Positions 18,883-26,984 of a DNA stretch of 48,816 nucleotides are shown one piece after another; the stretch's first letter is position 1; each line of letters begins with the position of its first letter. A model generated the notes under the pieces. It ran no database searches, was not told where the DNA came from, and worked only from the letters and a program-made list of their open reading frames with translations. Source of the DNA: CAZCAC01 sp964496575 (GTDB lineage: Bacteria > Planctomycetota > UBA1135 > GCA-002686595); contig CAZCAC010000064.1 in NCBI GenBank assembly GCA_964496575.1, positions 1 through 48,816 of the forward strand. The letters run 5' to 3'. The position numbers were made by a program, and so were the translations under genes.

Positions 18883-20094
18883 ATGATCCCCCCCCACCGC
18901 TCCGCGCTGCCGGGAACGGCGGCCCTGTGTCTCCTCCTGGCGCTCGCTGCCGGGGCGGAGACCCTCGAGCGCGGGGGCTCTCCGCCGGAGGAGGACCGAC
19001 CGCCCGCGTCGAGGGAGGTGAAGCGGCTGGACCAGGGCTCCGACAGCGCTCTCCGGGAGTGGGGCCACGAGGAGCGCTACGGGGACGAGCTCGCCGTCCG
19101 CCGCGCGATCGAGAGGGGCCTCGCCTTCCTCGCCGCGCGGCAAGCGGAGGAGCCCGACGGTTCCTTTCCCACGACCGGCACGCGCTCGAAGCTCTCGGCG
19201 CCGGTGGCGGTGACCGCCCTCGGCGCCCTCGCGTACCTCTCGGCGGGCAACGGCATCGATCGCGGCCCGCACGGCCGGAGCCTGGCCCGGGCGATCGACT
19301 ACCTCCTGGCCTGCGTCGACCGGGAGAGCACCTCGCAGCAGCTCGGCTACATCACCGACGGCCGCGACCGGGTCTCGCGCACGCACGGCCACGGCTTCGC
19401 CACCCTGGCGCTGGCCGAGGCGTTCGCGGTGTCGATGGAGACGACGCGTGGGGCGCGGATGAGAGAGGCGCTCGATCTGGCGGTCGGGTGCATCGAGCGG
19501 AGCCAGGGCCTCGAGGGAGGCTGGTACTACGAGCCGGTGCGCGGGATCTTCCACGAGGGCTCGGTGACGATCACCCTGGTCCAGGCGCTGCGCTCGGCGA
19601 AGGGCGCGGGCATCCGTGTCGACGGCGAGGTGATCGCCAAGGCGGTCGACTACGTACAGCGCTCTCAGCGGGAGGACGGCGCTTTCCGCTACGCGATCGG
19701 CAAGGACCAGGTCTCGGTGGCGTTGACCGCGGCGGCGATCTCGACCCTCAACGCGACGGGTACCTACCACGGCCCGGCGATCGCGCAGGGCTACGACTAC
19801 ATCCAGCGCGAGCTGCGCGCCCTCGAGGAGCCGCAGAAGAAGCCCGACCCATTCGACATCGCCCGGATGGAGCACCGCTACTACGAGCGCCTCTACCTCG
19901 CCCAGGCGCTGTGGCAGCACGCCGACCGCAGCGTCTTCCTCGAGTGGGCGCGCGAGGAGCGGAAGAAGGTGCTGCGCGAGCAGCGCCGCGACGGCTCGTG
20001 GGGCGACTCCCCGTACGGGGACAGCTACGCGACCGCGGTCAACGTGCTCTTCCTGGCGCTGCCCGATCAGCTCCTGCCGATCTTCCAGCGCTGA
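18883..20094 (+). CDS. Secreted prenyltransferase/squalene-cyclase-like toroid protein (2)
   Basis: A 403-aa paralogue of the protein at 11698-12849. It has a signal peptide (LPGTAALCLLLALAAGAE, residues about 9-26). Toroid repeats follow, with motifs AEEPDGSF, GLEGGWYYEP, REDGAF and RRDGSW. The conserved block YITDGRDRVSRTHGHGFATL precedes the second repeat. It ends in LLPIFQR, nearly identical to the FLPIFQR end of its paralogue. The catalytic DxDD motif of triterpene cyclases is absent. It starts with ATG 18883, 19 nt after the preceding gene, and is probably the last closely packed gene of the operon. Confidence 0.85.
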   Translation: MIPPHRSALPGTAALCLLLALAAGAETLERGGSPPEEDRPPASREVKRLDQGSDSALREWGHEERYGDELAVRRAIERGLAFLAARQAEEPDGSFPTTGTRSKLSAPVAVTALGALAYLSAGNGIDRGPHGRSLARAIDYLLACVDRESTSQQLGYITDGRDRVSRTHGHGFATLALAEAFAVSMETTRGARMREALDLAVGCIERSQGLEGGWYYEPVRGIFHEGSVTITLVQALRSAKGAGIRVDGEVIAKAVDYVQRSQREDGAFRYAIGKDQVSVALTAAAISTLNATGTYHGPAIAQGYDYIQRELRALEEPQKKPDPFDIARMEHRYYERLYLAQALWQHADRSVFLEWAREERKKVLREQRRDGSWGDSPYGDSYATAVNVLFLALPDQLLPIFQR

Positions 20095-20174
20095 GCCGCC
20101 GATTGACCCGGCCCGCCGGGAAGGGTGCAATCGGTGGAGATGGTCGAGGGGCCCGGAACGAGGAGGTTGATCGG

Positions 20175-21227
20175 ATGGTCGGGGTGAAGCGCGGGATGGA
20201 GCTCCGGAACGGCGGCGGGGTGCTCGGGCTCGTGATGTTCGTCGTCGCCTGTGGTGCGCCGGAGCGAGCCAGCGAGTCGATCGGGCCGCCACGTCCGGCG
20301 GAGCCCGCGGCGGCCGATTCCGCCCCGATCGCGCCGCAACCGACCGAGCTCCAGCACTTCCTCGCCGAGCAGCGGCTCGCCCGGAAGGCGAGGCGCGCGG
20401 AGCTGGAGAAGCAGACGGCGACCGCTCCGGGGTGGGAGCTCTTCGAGAGCGAGCACTACTTCCTGACGACCCCGATCGACGATTCGCGCTTCGTCCAGGA
20501 GGCGCTCGCGCGGCTGGAGGCGGTGCGCCCCCGGCTGGTCGCCGAGTTCCCCCCGGAGGTGGCCGGGGAAGGCGTCATTCCCTTCTCGCCGATCCTGGTG
20601 CGCATCTGCAAGGATCGGTCCACCTACGTCGAGTACGGCGGCCCATCCGGCAGCTCCAGCTTCTACTGGAAGGTGACCCGGGAGATGGTGCTCTACGACG
20701 ACCGCCTGGGCCGGGGATTGCGAAGCACCTGGTCATCGCTGCAGCACATCGCCGTACACGCCTACTTCGGTGAAGTGCTCGGGTTCGAGGTGCCCCCCCC
20801 GTGGTTGCTCTACGGCACTGCGGCGGTGTACGCGGGCATGGTCCTCCAGGGCGAGGAGCTGCGCACCGATCACTTCGACGAGAAGTTCGAGGAGCTGCGC
20901 GGGACGGCGACCGACGGTCCGCTGCTCCCGCTGGAGGCCCTGCTCACCTTCGATCGGAACGAGTTCTACGGCGCCAACGAGTACGACTCGCCGGCGAGGA
21001 GGAACCTGATCCTCGCCTGGTCCTTCAGCTACTTCCTGCGCACGGGTGACGAGGCCCGCCCCGGTTGGCGGGAGGAGTGGCGGTCGCTGCCCCTGCGCTT
21101 CGTCGAGGGGTGGCAGCAGAGCGGGAGCCTGGAGACCGCCCGCGAGCGCGCTCTGGAAGGGATCGAACTCGGCGAGCTGGAGGGTGCCTGGCACGACTGG
21201 ATCGAGGAGGTCACGAAGGCCGATTGA
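20175..21227 (+). CDS. DUF1570-like lipoprotein with degenerate metallopeptidase motif
   Basis: A 350-aa predicted lipoprotein. The N-terminus has a lipobox-like VMFVVACG with the acceptor Cys near residue 24. ATG 20175 is chosen because AGGAGG at 20161-20166 lies 8 nt upstream. The body resembles DUF1570-type proteins common in Planctomycetota: ELFESEHYFLTTPIDD at the start, RNLILAWSFSYFLRTGD and EGIELGELEGAWHDWI near the end. Where such proteins carry HExxH, this one has HIAVH (191-195), so the catalytic Glu is Ile and zinc-peptidase activity is doubtful. It lies 80 nt after the second toroid gene and may be the last gene of the cluster. The family name is a moderate-confidence call. Confidence 0.65.
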   Translation: MVGVKRGMELRNGGGVLGLVMFVVACGAPERASESIGPPRPAEPAAADSAPIAPQPTELQHFLAEQRLARKARRAELEKQTATAPGWELFESEHYFLTTPIDDSRFVQEALARLEAVRPRLVAEFPPEVAGEGVIPFSPILVRICKDRSTYVEYGGPSGSSSFYWKVTREMVLYDDRLGRGLRSTWSSLQHIAVHAYFGEVLGFEVPPPWLLYGTAAVYAGMVLQGEELRTDHFDEKFEELRGTATDGPLLPLEALLTFDRNEFYGANEYDSPARRNLILAWSFSYFLRTGDEARPGWREEWRSLPLRFVEGWQQSGSLETARERALEGIELGELEGAWHDWIEEVTKAD

Positions 21228-21347
21228 GCGGGGTGGTTCGGGTTCGCGGATCGTCGGGTCGGGGCAGGGCCCGATGGGGCGTGGCGTTAGCCCGCGGCGG
21301 CCCCCCCCCCGGCAATGGGAACAAACCCGCCCCAACTACCCCCCATT

Positions 21348-21357
21348 NNNNNNNNNN
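21348..21357. other. Assembly gap (10 N)
   Basis: Ten N characters join two contigs. The true gap length and even the adjacency are not established by the sequence. Confidence 0.99.
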
Positions 21358-21359
21358 TT

Positions 21360-21439
<80 letters not shown>

Positions 21440-21656
21440 CCACGCCGGCATTGGTACCTTCCCGTCCCCTTCTCCCGCCATTGCGAATTCCTGCCCGGAT
21501 CGCTAGGACAAGCGCCCCGAAGGGCCTAGGAGACCCACCGGAACCGCCCTGGCCAACGACCCGCGGTTCTCCGTGATTCTCCCGCCCGACCTCCGATCGT
21601 CGGGTAGACTTGCCTGATCCCCCGGTGCTGCCCTCCCGGCCCCCCGACTCCGCACC

Positions 21657-23147
21657 TTGAAGCTCAGCATCAAACACCTGATCCCGGCCCTCCTGGCCCT
21701 CTTCGTGGCGCCCGGTGACGCGCCCGCCCAGGGGTCCGCCTCGACCTCCTCACCGCGCGCGCAGGCCGCCGCGCCGAGCCAGGCTCGACCGACCACCCCG
21801 AGCGTGAGCTCCTCCACTCGCCGGCAGAAGCGGCAGCGCCCCGCGCGCGGCATCTACGGTGAGCGCCTGGGCCCGGGGGGCTCGGGTATGGGCGCTCTCG
21901 GCGGCGCCGCCTCCAGTGGCTCGGGACCATTCGCCACCGCGGCCCCCACCGGGACGCCGGGGATCTGGCACATCACCTTCGACGATCCAGGGACCGGCTG
22001 GAAAGAGAGGTTCCTCCTCGCCGTGCCGGCGGTCCCCCTGACGCCGGCGCCACTGCTGGTGATGTTCCACGGCTACAGCGCCACCGAGTGGGATAGCTAC
22101 TACAACACGCCGATCATGAAGGACGCGATGAAGCGCGGCTGGTACGTCGCGGCCCCGCTCGGCGCCCACAACGTGAACTACGGCATCACCTACGCGCAGG
22201 CCAACATCGAGGTGGTGCTCGACTGGATCGACCAGCTCTTCTGGGTCGACCACGACCGCGTCTACGGTCTCGGCTTCTCGATGGGCGGCGGCGCGGCGGC
22301 CAGCTACGCCGCTCGCCACCTCGACCCCGATCACCTGCGCTTCGCCGCGCTGGTCAACCACACCGGGTCGACCTCCCTCTCCCACACGTACTGGAGCGTC
22401 ACCAATCACGATCTCTTCGACATGCCGGAGATGTTCGGCGGCTCGCCGACCCTCTACCCCTTCGAGTACGCCCGGTGCTCGGTGATGGATCTGGCGCTCG
22501 ACGGCGTCACGGTCGATCCGGCGACGGACATGGCGCACAACCTGGCGCACATTCCGACGCTCGACGTGGTCGCGAGCAACGAGCCATCCGCGACCTACTA
22601 CCTGCGCACGCAGACCCTGGCGCTGCACGACTGGCTGGGGATCCTCGGCGGGATCGAGACGCTCCTGGAACCGATCGCCTTCGAGCACGTCTGGGGCACC
22701 CTCGACAGCCAGACCGCACTCAACTTCCTCGAGTCGCACACGCTGGCCGTTCCCGGCGAGGGGATGCACACGCTCCTCGCCGATCGCGACGGAGCCTGGC
22801 ACCACTTCCAGGTCTTCCAGCACCAGGCCGGGGAGTTCACCCCCTTCCGCTTCTCCATGAGCGAAGCGCTGAACCAGATCGTCATCGACCAGACCGACAA
22901 CCTGCAGCGGCTGGTGATCGACACCGACTCGATCGGGCTCGACACGAGTCTGCTGCTCAAGGTGATCCTCGGCAGCCAGTCGGGTCAGATGCAGACGATC
23001 ACGGTTCCCGGCTACCCGGTATCGCCGAGCCAGGTCACCCGCAACGGGCTGATCACCGGCAACTACCTGTGGGATCCCATCGGTGACTCGGTGACCATCT
23101 ACGAGTACGACGCCTCCACCTACCCGCTCTGGCAGATCATCCCCTAG
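21657..23147 (+). CDS. Secreted esterase-like alpha/beta hydrolase
   Basis: A 496-aa secreted protein starting with TTG 21657 (MKLSIKHLIPALLALFVAPGDAPAQ, a signal peptide, here split as MKLSIKHLIP and ALLALFVAPG). A low-complexity Ser/Ala linker follows to about residue 100, then an alpha/beta-hydrolase core: LLVMFHGYSATEWDSYY for the oxyanion region and GLGFSMGGGAA for the nucleophile elbow with Ser208. A likely catalytic His lies in DGAWHHFQVF. The fold type resembles PHB-depolymerase/feruloyl-esterase-like secreted hydrolases, but the substrate cannot be read from sequence. The last ~110 residues (after PFRFSMSEALNQIVID) form a separate beta-rich segment. It sits just right of the assembly gap, so its upstream context is uncertain. 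A hairpin follows its stop. Confidence 0.75.
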   Translation: MKLSIKHLIPALLALFVAPGDAPAQGSASTSSPRAQAAAPSQARPTTPSVSSSTRRQKRQRPARGIYGERLGPGGSGMGALGGAASSGSGPFATAAPTGTPGIWHITFDDPGTGWKERFLLAVPAVPLTPAPLLVMFHGYSATEWDSYYNTPIMKDAMKRGWYVAAPLGAHNVNYGITYAQANIEVVLDWIDQLFWVDHDRVYGLGFSMGGGAAASYAARHLDPDHLRFAALVNHTGSTSLSHTYWSVTNHDLFDMPEMFGGSPTLYPFEYARCSVMDLALDGVTVDPATDMAHNLAHIPTLDVVASNEPSATYYLRTQTLALHDWLGILGGIETLLEPIAFEHVWGTLDSQTALNFLESHTLAVPGEGMHTLLADRDGAWHHFQVFQHQAGEFTPFRFSMSEALNQIVIDQTDNLQRLVIDTDSIGLDTSLLLKVILGSQSGQMQTITVPGYPVSPSQVTRNGLITGNYLWDPIGDSVTIYEYDASTYPLWQIIP

Positions 23148-23533
23148 AGATCTCGCCGAAGACGGCAGGACCTCCGGAAGCTGAGCCGCCCGCCCCTCGC
23201 TTGGATGGGCGGGCGGTTCGATAGGAGGTGGGACGATAGCCGATGGTCCCGTTCGCCGGGCGGCAGAGGCCCGCCCGGTGCCACCCGGCCCCTCCCCCCG
23301 AGGAGCCGGGCGTCGCCCCACCCCGCCGAGATCCCTCTTCGACGCGGTGGAGCCCGAGGATCCAATCCGAAGAGCGCGACTTGCTCTTCGCAACCCACGA
23401 CTCCGCAACTGCGGGCGCGCGCGGGGCCGGCGAAGGGGGAAACTCGATGCCGATTCCCAGAGCCGAACCTCCGGGTAGATATCTCGCCCGGAACTGGTAG
23501 AACGTCGGCCGTCCACTGCCCCAGGAGGAGACC
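23148..23533 (+). other. Intergenic region with two hairpins
   Basis: No convincing gene. It contains the terminator-like hairpin at 23184-23218 and a second perfect 8-bp hairpin (23368-23375 with 23383-23390, loop GCGACTT). Short open frames here lack conserved-looking protein features. AGGAGG at 23523-23528 is the ribosome-binding site of the next gene. The promoter for that gene must lie here but no clear -35/-10 pair stands out. Confidence 0.5.
23184..23218 (+). terminator. Terminator-like hairpin after the esterase gene
   Basis: A perfect 10-bp GC stem (23186-23195 with 23207-23216) has an 11-nt loop and is extended by G-T and A-T pairs into TT. It starts 36 nt after the esterase stop. 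The T-tract is weak (TTCGAT), as is usual in GC-rich genomes. Confidence 0.5.
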
Positions 23534-24514
23534 ATGCTCACGTCCCTACTCGCCGCTCTGCCCCTCTTCGCCACCCCGCCCGCCCTCGTCCCCCCGCTCC
23601 CGGAGGAGGAGCCGAAGCCCGTCGACCGCATCGTCCTGATCGGAGCCAGCGTCACCGCCGGCTTCGGGCTGCCCAACGAGCTGAACGCCAAGGCCTCGCT
23701 GGTCGAGTTCATCGACTCCGCGATCACCGTCCCCCACCAGGAGATCGAGAACTTCGGCTCCACGATGCTCTTCTCCGACCCGATCGGGCTGGGCGAGAAG
23801 CAGATCGGCAAGGCGCTCGCCGAGAAGCCCACGATGATCGTGGCGGCCGACTTCCCCTTCTGGTTCGGCTACGGGCACTGGAGCAACCGCGGGGGCCGCG
23901 AGCACGGACTGGAGCGGGGACTGAAGCTGCTCGAGCGCATCGAGTGCCCCCTCGTCGTCGGGGACTTTCCCGACATGAGCGCGGCGCTGAAGGGCACGTC
24001 CGGGCTGATGGGCGGGGGTCCGATGGTGTCCCCCTCGCAGATCCCCTCGGCGGAGGAGCGGGCGAAGCTGAACGCGCGCCTCCGCGAATGGGTCGCTTCG
24101 CGAGAGAACGTCCACCTCTTCGAGATGACCAGGTTCGTCGAGAACATGCACGACGAGGGTCCGTTCGAGCTGCGCGGCAACACGATCGACGCGAAGGCGA
24201 AGGAGGGTCTGCTCCAGCCCTGCCTCCTGCACCCGACGGTGAAGGGCACCTGCGCGTTCACCGTGCTGCTCCTCGACGCCCTGGTCCGAGCGAAGCTCGT
24301 CCCCGCCGAGGCGGTCGAGTGGGACATGAATAAGCTGGAGGAAGGAGTCTGGAAGGCGACCGAGAAGGACCGGCAACGCCGCCTCGAGCGCGAGCGCCGG
24401 CGGGAAGAGCGCAAGAAGGAGCTGGAGAAGAAGAAGCGCGAGAAGGAAGAGGAGAACGGCGGGAACGGCAAGTCCGGCGGGCGGCAGCCCCGGTCCCTCT
24501 CCTTCGCGCGCTGA
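23534..24514 (+). CDS. SGNH/GDSL-like hydrolase with charged C-terminal tail
   Basis: A 326-aa protein with a short hydrophobic N-terminus (LTSLLAALPLFATPPALVP), possibly a signal peptide. The block I-like motif RIVLIGASVTAGFG (33-45) would give Ser39 as nucleophile. A block V-like CLLHPTVKG supplies His233, but the usual Asp three residues before the His is Cys. The protein ends in a very basic/acidic helix of Arg, Lys and Glu from about residue 280. AGGAGG lies 5 nt before ATG 23534, giving a secure start. The stop overlaps the start of the methyltransferase gene by one base (TGATG), implying co-translation. The substrate is unknown, and the non-canonical triad makes activity uncertain. Confidence 0.7.
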   Translation: MLTSLLAALPLFATPPALVPPLPEEEPKPVDRIVLIGASVTAGFGLPNELNAKASLVEFIDSAITVPHQEIENFGSTMLFSDPIGLGEKQIGKALAEKPTMIVAADFPFWFGYGHWSNRGGREHGLERGLKLLERIECPLVVGDFPDMSAALKGTSGLMGGGPMVSPSQIPSAEERAKLNARLREWVASRENVHLFEMTRFVENMHDEGPFELRGNTIDAKAKEGLLQPCLLHPTVKGTCAFTVLLLDALVRAKLVPAEAVEWDMNKLEEGVWKATEKDRQRRLERERRREERKKELEKKKREKEEENGGNGKSGGRQPRSLSFAR

Positions 24515-25317
24515 TGCCCTTCACCGAGACCGACTGGTACGACACGCCGCGCTACTACGACCTCGTCTTCGACTCCAGCACGGCCGTGGAGGCGGACTTC
24601 CTCGAGGATGCCCAGGCTTGGTACGGCCGGACGCGCGGCCGGCGCGTACTCGAGCCCGCCTGCGGCAGCGGTCGCCTGGTGCTCGAGCTGGCCCGCCGCG
24701 GCTGGAAGGTGACCGGCTTCGATCGGTCGGCGGCGATGCTCGCGTACGCGCGTGAGCGGCTGGACGGCGAGGGGCTCGAGGCGCGCCTCGACGAACGCCG
24801 GATGGAGTCGTTTCGGTACCGCGAGGGTTTCTTCGACCTGGCCCACTGTCTGGTCAGCACCTTCAAGTACCTGCTCGACGAGGGGAGCGCACGCTCCCAC
24901 CTGGAGTGCGTCGCCCGCGCGCTGAAGCCCGGAGGGATCTACGTCCTCGGCTTCCACCTCTCCGAGTACGGCACCACCTCCCGCGCGCGCGAGCGGTGGG
25001 TCGTCGAGGAAGGATCGTGTCGCGTCGTGTGCAACATCCAGTCGTGGCCCCCCGATCGCAAGCAGCGGCGGGAAGAGGTTCGCTCGCGCCTGGTCGTCTC
25101 GGAGGAGGGTCGGGAGCGGCGTTCGGAGACGAACTGGAGCTTTCGCACCTACGACGCCCGGCAGGTCCGCCGCCTCTTCCGCTCCGTCCCCGCCCTCGAG
25201 CTGGTCGCCGTCCACGACTTCAACCACAACCTCGACGAGACGATCGAGCTGGACGGTTCCCAGCTCGACTGCGTCTTCATCCTGCGGCGGGTCACCCCGG
25301 CCCGGGTCGTTCGCTGA
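24514..25317 (+). CDS. Class I SAM-dependent methyltransferase
   Basis: A 267-aa cytoplasmic methyltransferase. Motif I is VLEPACGSGRLVLELA (about residues 45-60), followed by the acidic motif VTGFDRSAAML and the post-motif FFDLAHCLVSTFKYL. The remainder fits a small-molecule class I enzyme with a C-terminal cap ending LDCVFILRR. ATG 24514 overlaps the TGA of the SGNH gene by one base. Substrate not determinable; pairing with a secreted hydrolase gives no clear pathway. Confidence 0.8.
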   Translation: MPFTETDWYDTPRYYDLVFDSSTAVEADFLEDAQAWYGRTRGRRVLEPACGSGRLVLELARRGWKVTGFDRSAAMLAYARERLDGEGLEARLDERRMESFRYREGFFDLAHCLVSTFKYLLDEGSARSHLECVARALKPGGIYVLGFHLSEYGTTSRARERWVVEEGSCRVVCNIQSWPPDRKQRREEVRSRLVVSEEGRERRSETNWSFRTYDARQVRRLFRSVPALELVAVHDFNHNLDETIELDGSQLDCVFILRRVTPARVVR

Positions 25318-25425
25318 GCGAATCCGGGCGGAGACAGGGGCTTTGAGGCCCCCCGGCGGGCGGTCTGGCCCCGTTCCGGGCATTGATCTAAAGAGCGACA
25401 CCCCACCGGGCCGTTGAGGGGGAAG

Positions 25426-25445
25426 GACCCGCCCTCCGGCGGGTC
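25426..25445 (+). terminator. Terminator-like hairpin before the histidine kinase
   Basis: A perfect 8-bp stem GACCCGCC/GGCGGGTC with loop CTCC lies 109 nt after the methyltransferase stop and 36 nt before the kinase start. No T-tract follows (AATCCG). It may end the upstream transcript or sit in the kinase leader. Confidence 0.4.
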
Positions 25446-25481
25446 AATCCGATCCACCTCCTCCCCCGCCCGAGTTCCGTC

Positions 25482-26984
25482 GTGCCCAGCCCGAGCTCGA
25501 TCCATTCCCCCGTGGTCCGTACCTTGCCGATGCTCGGCTTGATCGTGCTGGCCGCCTTCTCACCTCTCCTGCCTCCGCTGGCGGTGCTCCTGTCGCTGTT
25601 CGCGCTGGCGCTCCTCGCCTGCACCTGGATCGCGGTCGGCGGACCGAAGGAACCGGCCGGTTCGAGGGCGCGGAAGCCGATCGCGATGAAGTCCTCGATC
25701 GAGGAGTTCGTCGAGAAGCGCACGCGGGACCTCCTCGAAGCGAGCCAACGGGCGGAGCAGGCGAACGAGGCGAAGAGCGCCTTCCTGGCGCACATGAGCC
25801 ACGAGATCCGCACGCCGATGAACGGGATCCTCGGGCTGGTCGATCTGCTCCTCGCGGGAGAGCTGCACGAGGATCAGCGCAGCTACGCGAGGCTGGTGCG
25901 AGAGGCGGGAGATTCGCTGCTGACGATCATCAACGACATCCTCGACTTTTCGAAGATCGAGGCGGGACGAGTGGAGCTGGAGGAGAGCGAGTTCGACCTG
26001 CACGACACGCTCCTGCAGCTGACCGAGCTGCTGGAGGTCAACGCCGAGAAGAAGGGGCTCCAGCTCTCGACCGACATCCGGGTGCGCGAGCCGGCGGTGG
26101 TGCTGGGTGACTCCGGTCGACTGCGCCAGGTGCTGATCAACCTGATCGGCAACGCGATCAAGTTCACGCCGCACGGCGAGGTGATCGTCGCCGTGACGGA
26201 GCAGGATCCCGGAGGGGAAGCCCTTCGACTCCTGTTCGAGGTGAAGGACTCCGGGCCGGGGATTCCGGAGGACGAGCGGGAGAAGATCTTCGACGAGTTC
26301 GGGCAGGCGCGAGGCGACGCCATCCCGCGCACCGGAGGGACCGGCCTGGGGCTGGCGATCGCGCGGCGCCTGGTGATGCTGATGGGTGGTGAGATTGGCG
26401 TCTGCAGCGAGGTCGGCGTGGGCAGCGTCTTCTGGTTCACGCTGACGCTGACGCCCTCCTCCTCCACGACCGGATCGTGCTCGCCCGCTGGCGAGGCGGC
26501 CCTCTCCGACGTGCCCGCCGCGATTCCCGCCGGGTCGCCCGATACGACCCGGGGCGAGGAAGAGGGAGAGCACCCCGCGCCACCCCGTGCGATCCGCGTC
26601 CTCCTGGCCGAGGACAACGGGGTCAACCGGATGGTCGCCCGCCTCCAGCTGGTCCGGGAGGGCTTCGAGGTCGACACCGCCGTCGACGGAGAGGAGGTGC
26701 TGCACCACCTCGACGCGGGGCGACGGTACGACGTGATCCTGATGGACTGCCGCATGCCGGAGCTCGACGGGTATCAGGCCACCACTCGCATCCGCGAGAG
26801 CTCCGAACACTACCACGACGTGCCGATCATCGCCCTGACCGCGTCCGCGCTGGACGCCGACCGCCAGCGCTGCGCCGAGGCCGGCATGGACGACTTCGTC
26901 TCCAAGCCGGTCGACCTGCAGCTGCTCTGCCGGAAGATCGAGGAATGGAGCCGGCGTCGCAGCGAGGGGTTTCAGTCGAGTTGA
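25482..26984 (+). CDS. Hybrid sensor histidine kinase/response regulator
   Basis: A 500-aa hybrid kinase starting with GTG 25482. An N-terminal hydrophobic pair (about residues 14-48) is followed by a coiled-coil linker. The HisKA box FLAHMSHEIRTPMNG has phospho-acceptor His107. HATPase motifs are INLIGNAIKFTP (N box), VKDSGPGIP (G1) and GGTGLGLAIARRLV (G2). A C-terminal receiver domain has VLLAEDNGVNRM, phospho-acceptor Asp422 in VILMDCRMPELDG, and KPVD. There is no recognisable sensor domain beyond the membrane segment and no Hpt domain, so signal input and the downstream phosphorelay partner must be elsewhere. Its last 13 nt overlap the end of larE on the opposite strand. Confidence 0.92.
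   Translation: MPSPSSIHSPVVRTLPMLGLIVLAAFSPLLPPLAVLLSLFALALLACTWIAVGGPKEPAGSRARKPIAMKSSIEEFVEKRTRDLLEASQRAEQANEAKSAFLAHMSHEIRTPMNGILGLVDLLLAGELHEDQRSYARLVREAGDSLLTIINDILDFSKIEAGRVELEESEFDLHDTLLQLTELLEVNAEKKGLQLSTDIRVREPAVVLGDSGRLRQVLINLIGNAIKFTPHGEVIVAVTEQDPGGEALRLLFEVKDSGPGIPEDEREKIFDEFGQARGDAIPRTGGTGLGLAIARRLVMLMGGEIGVCSEVGVGSVFWFTLTLTPSSSTTGSCSPAGEAALSDVPAAIPAGSPDTTRGEEEGEHPAPPRAIRVLLAEDNGVNRMVARLQLVREGFEVDTAVDGEEVLHHLDAGRRYDVILMDCRMPELDGYQATTRIRESSEHYHDVPIIALTASALDADRQRCAEAGMDDFVSKPVDLQLLCRKIEEWSRRRSEGFQSS

Noticed and set aside
23243..23500. Possible 85-aa gene between the esterase and SGNH genes
   Set aside because: Pro/Arg-rich translation with no domain, signal or convincing ribosome-binding site; it spans a hairpin.
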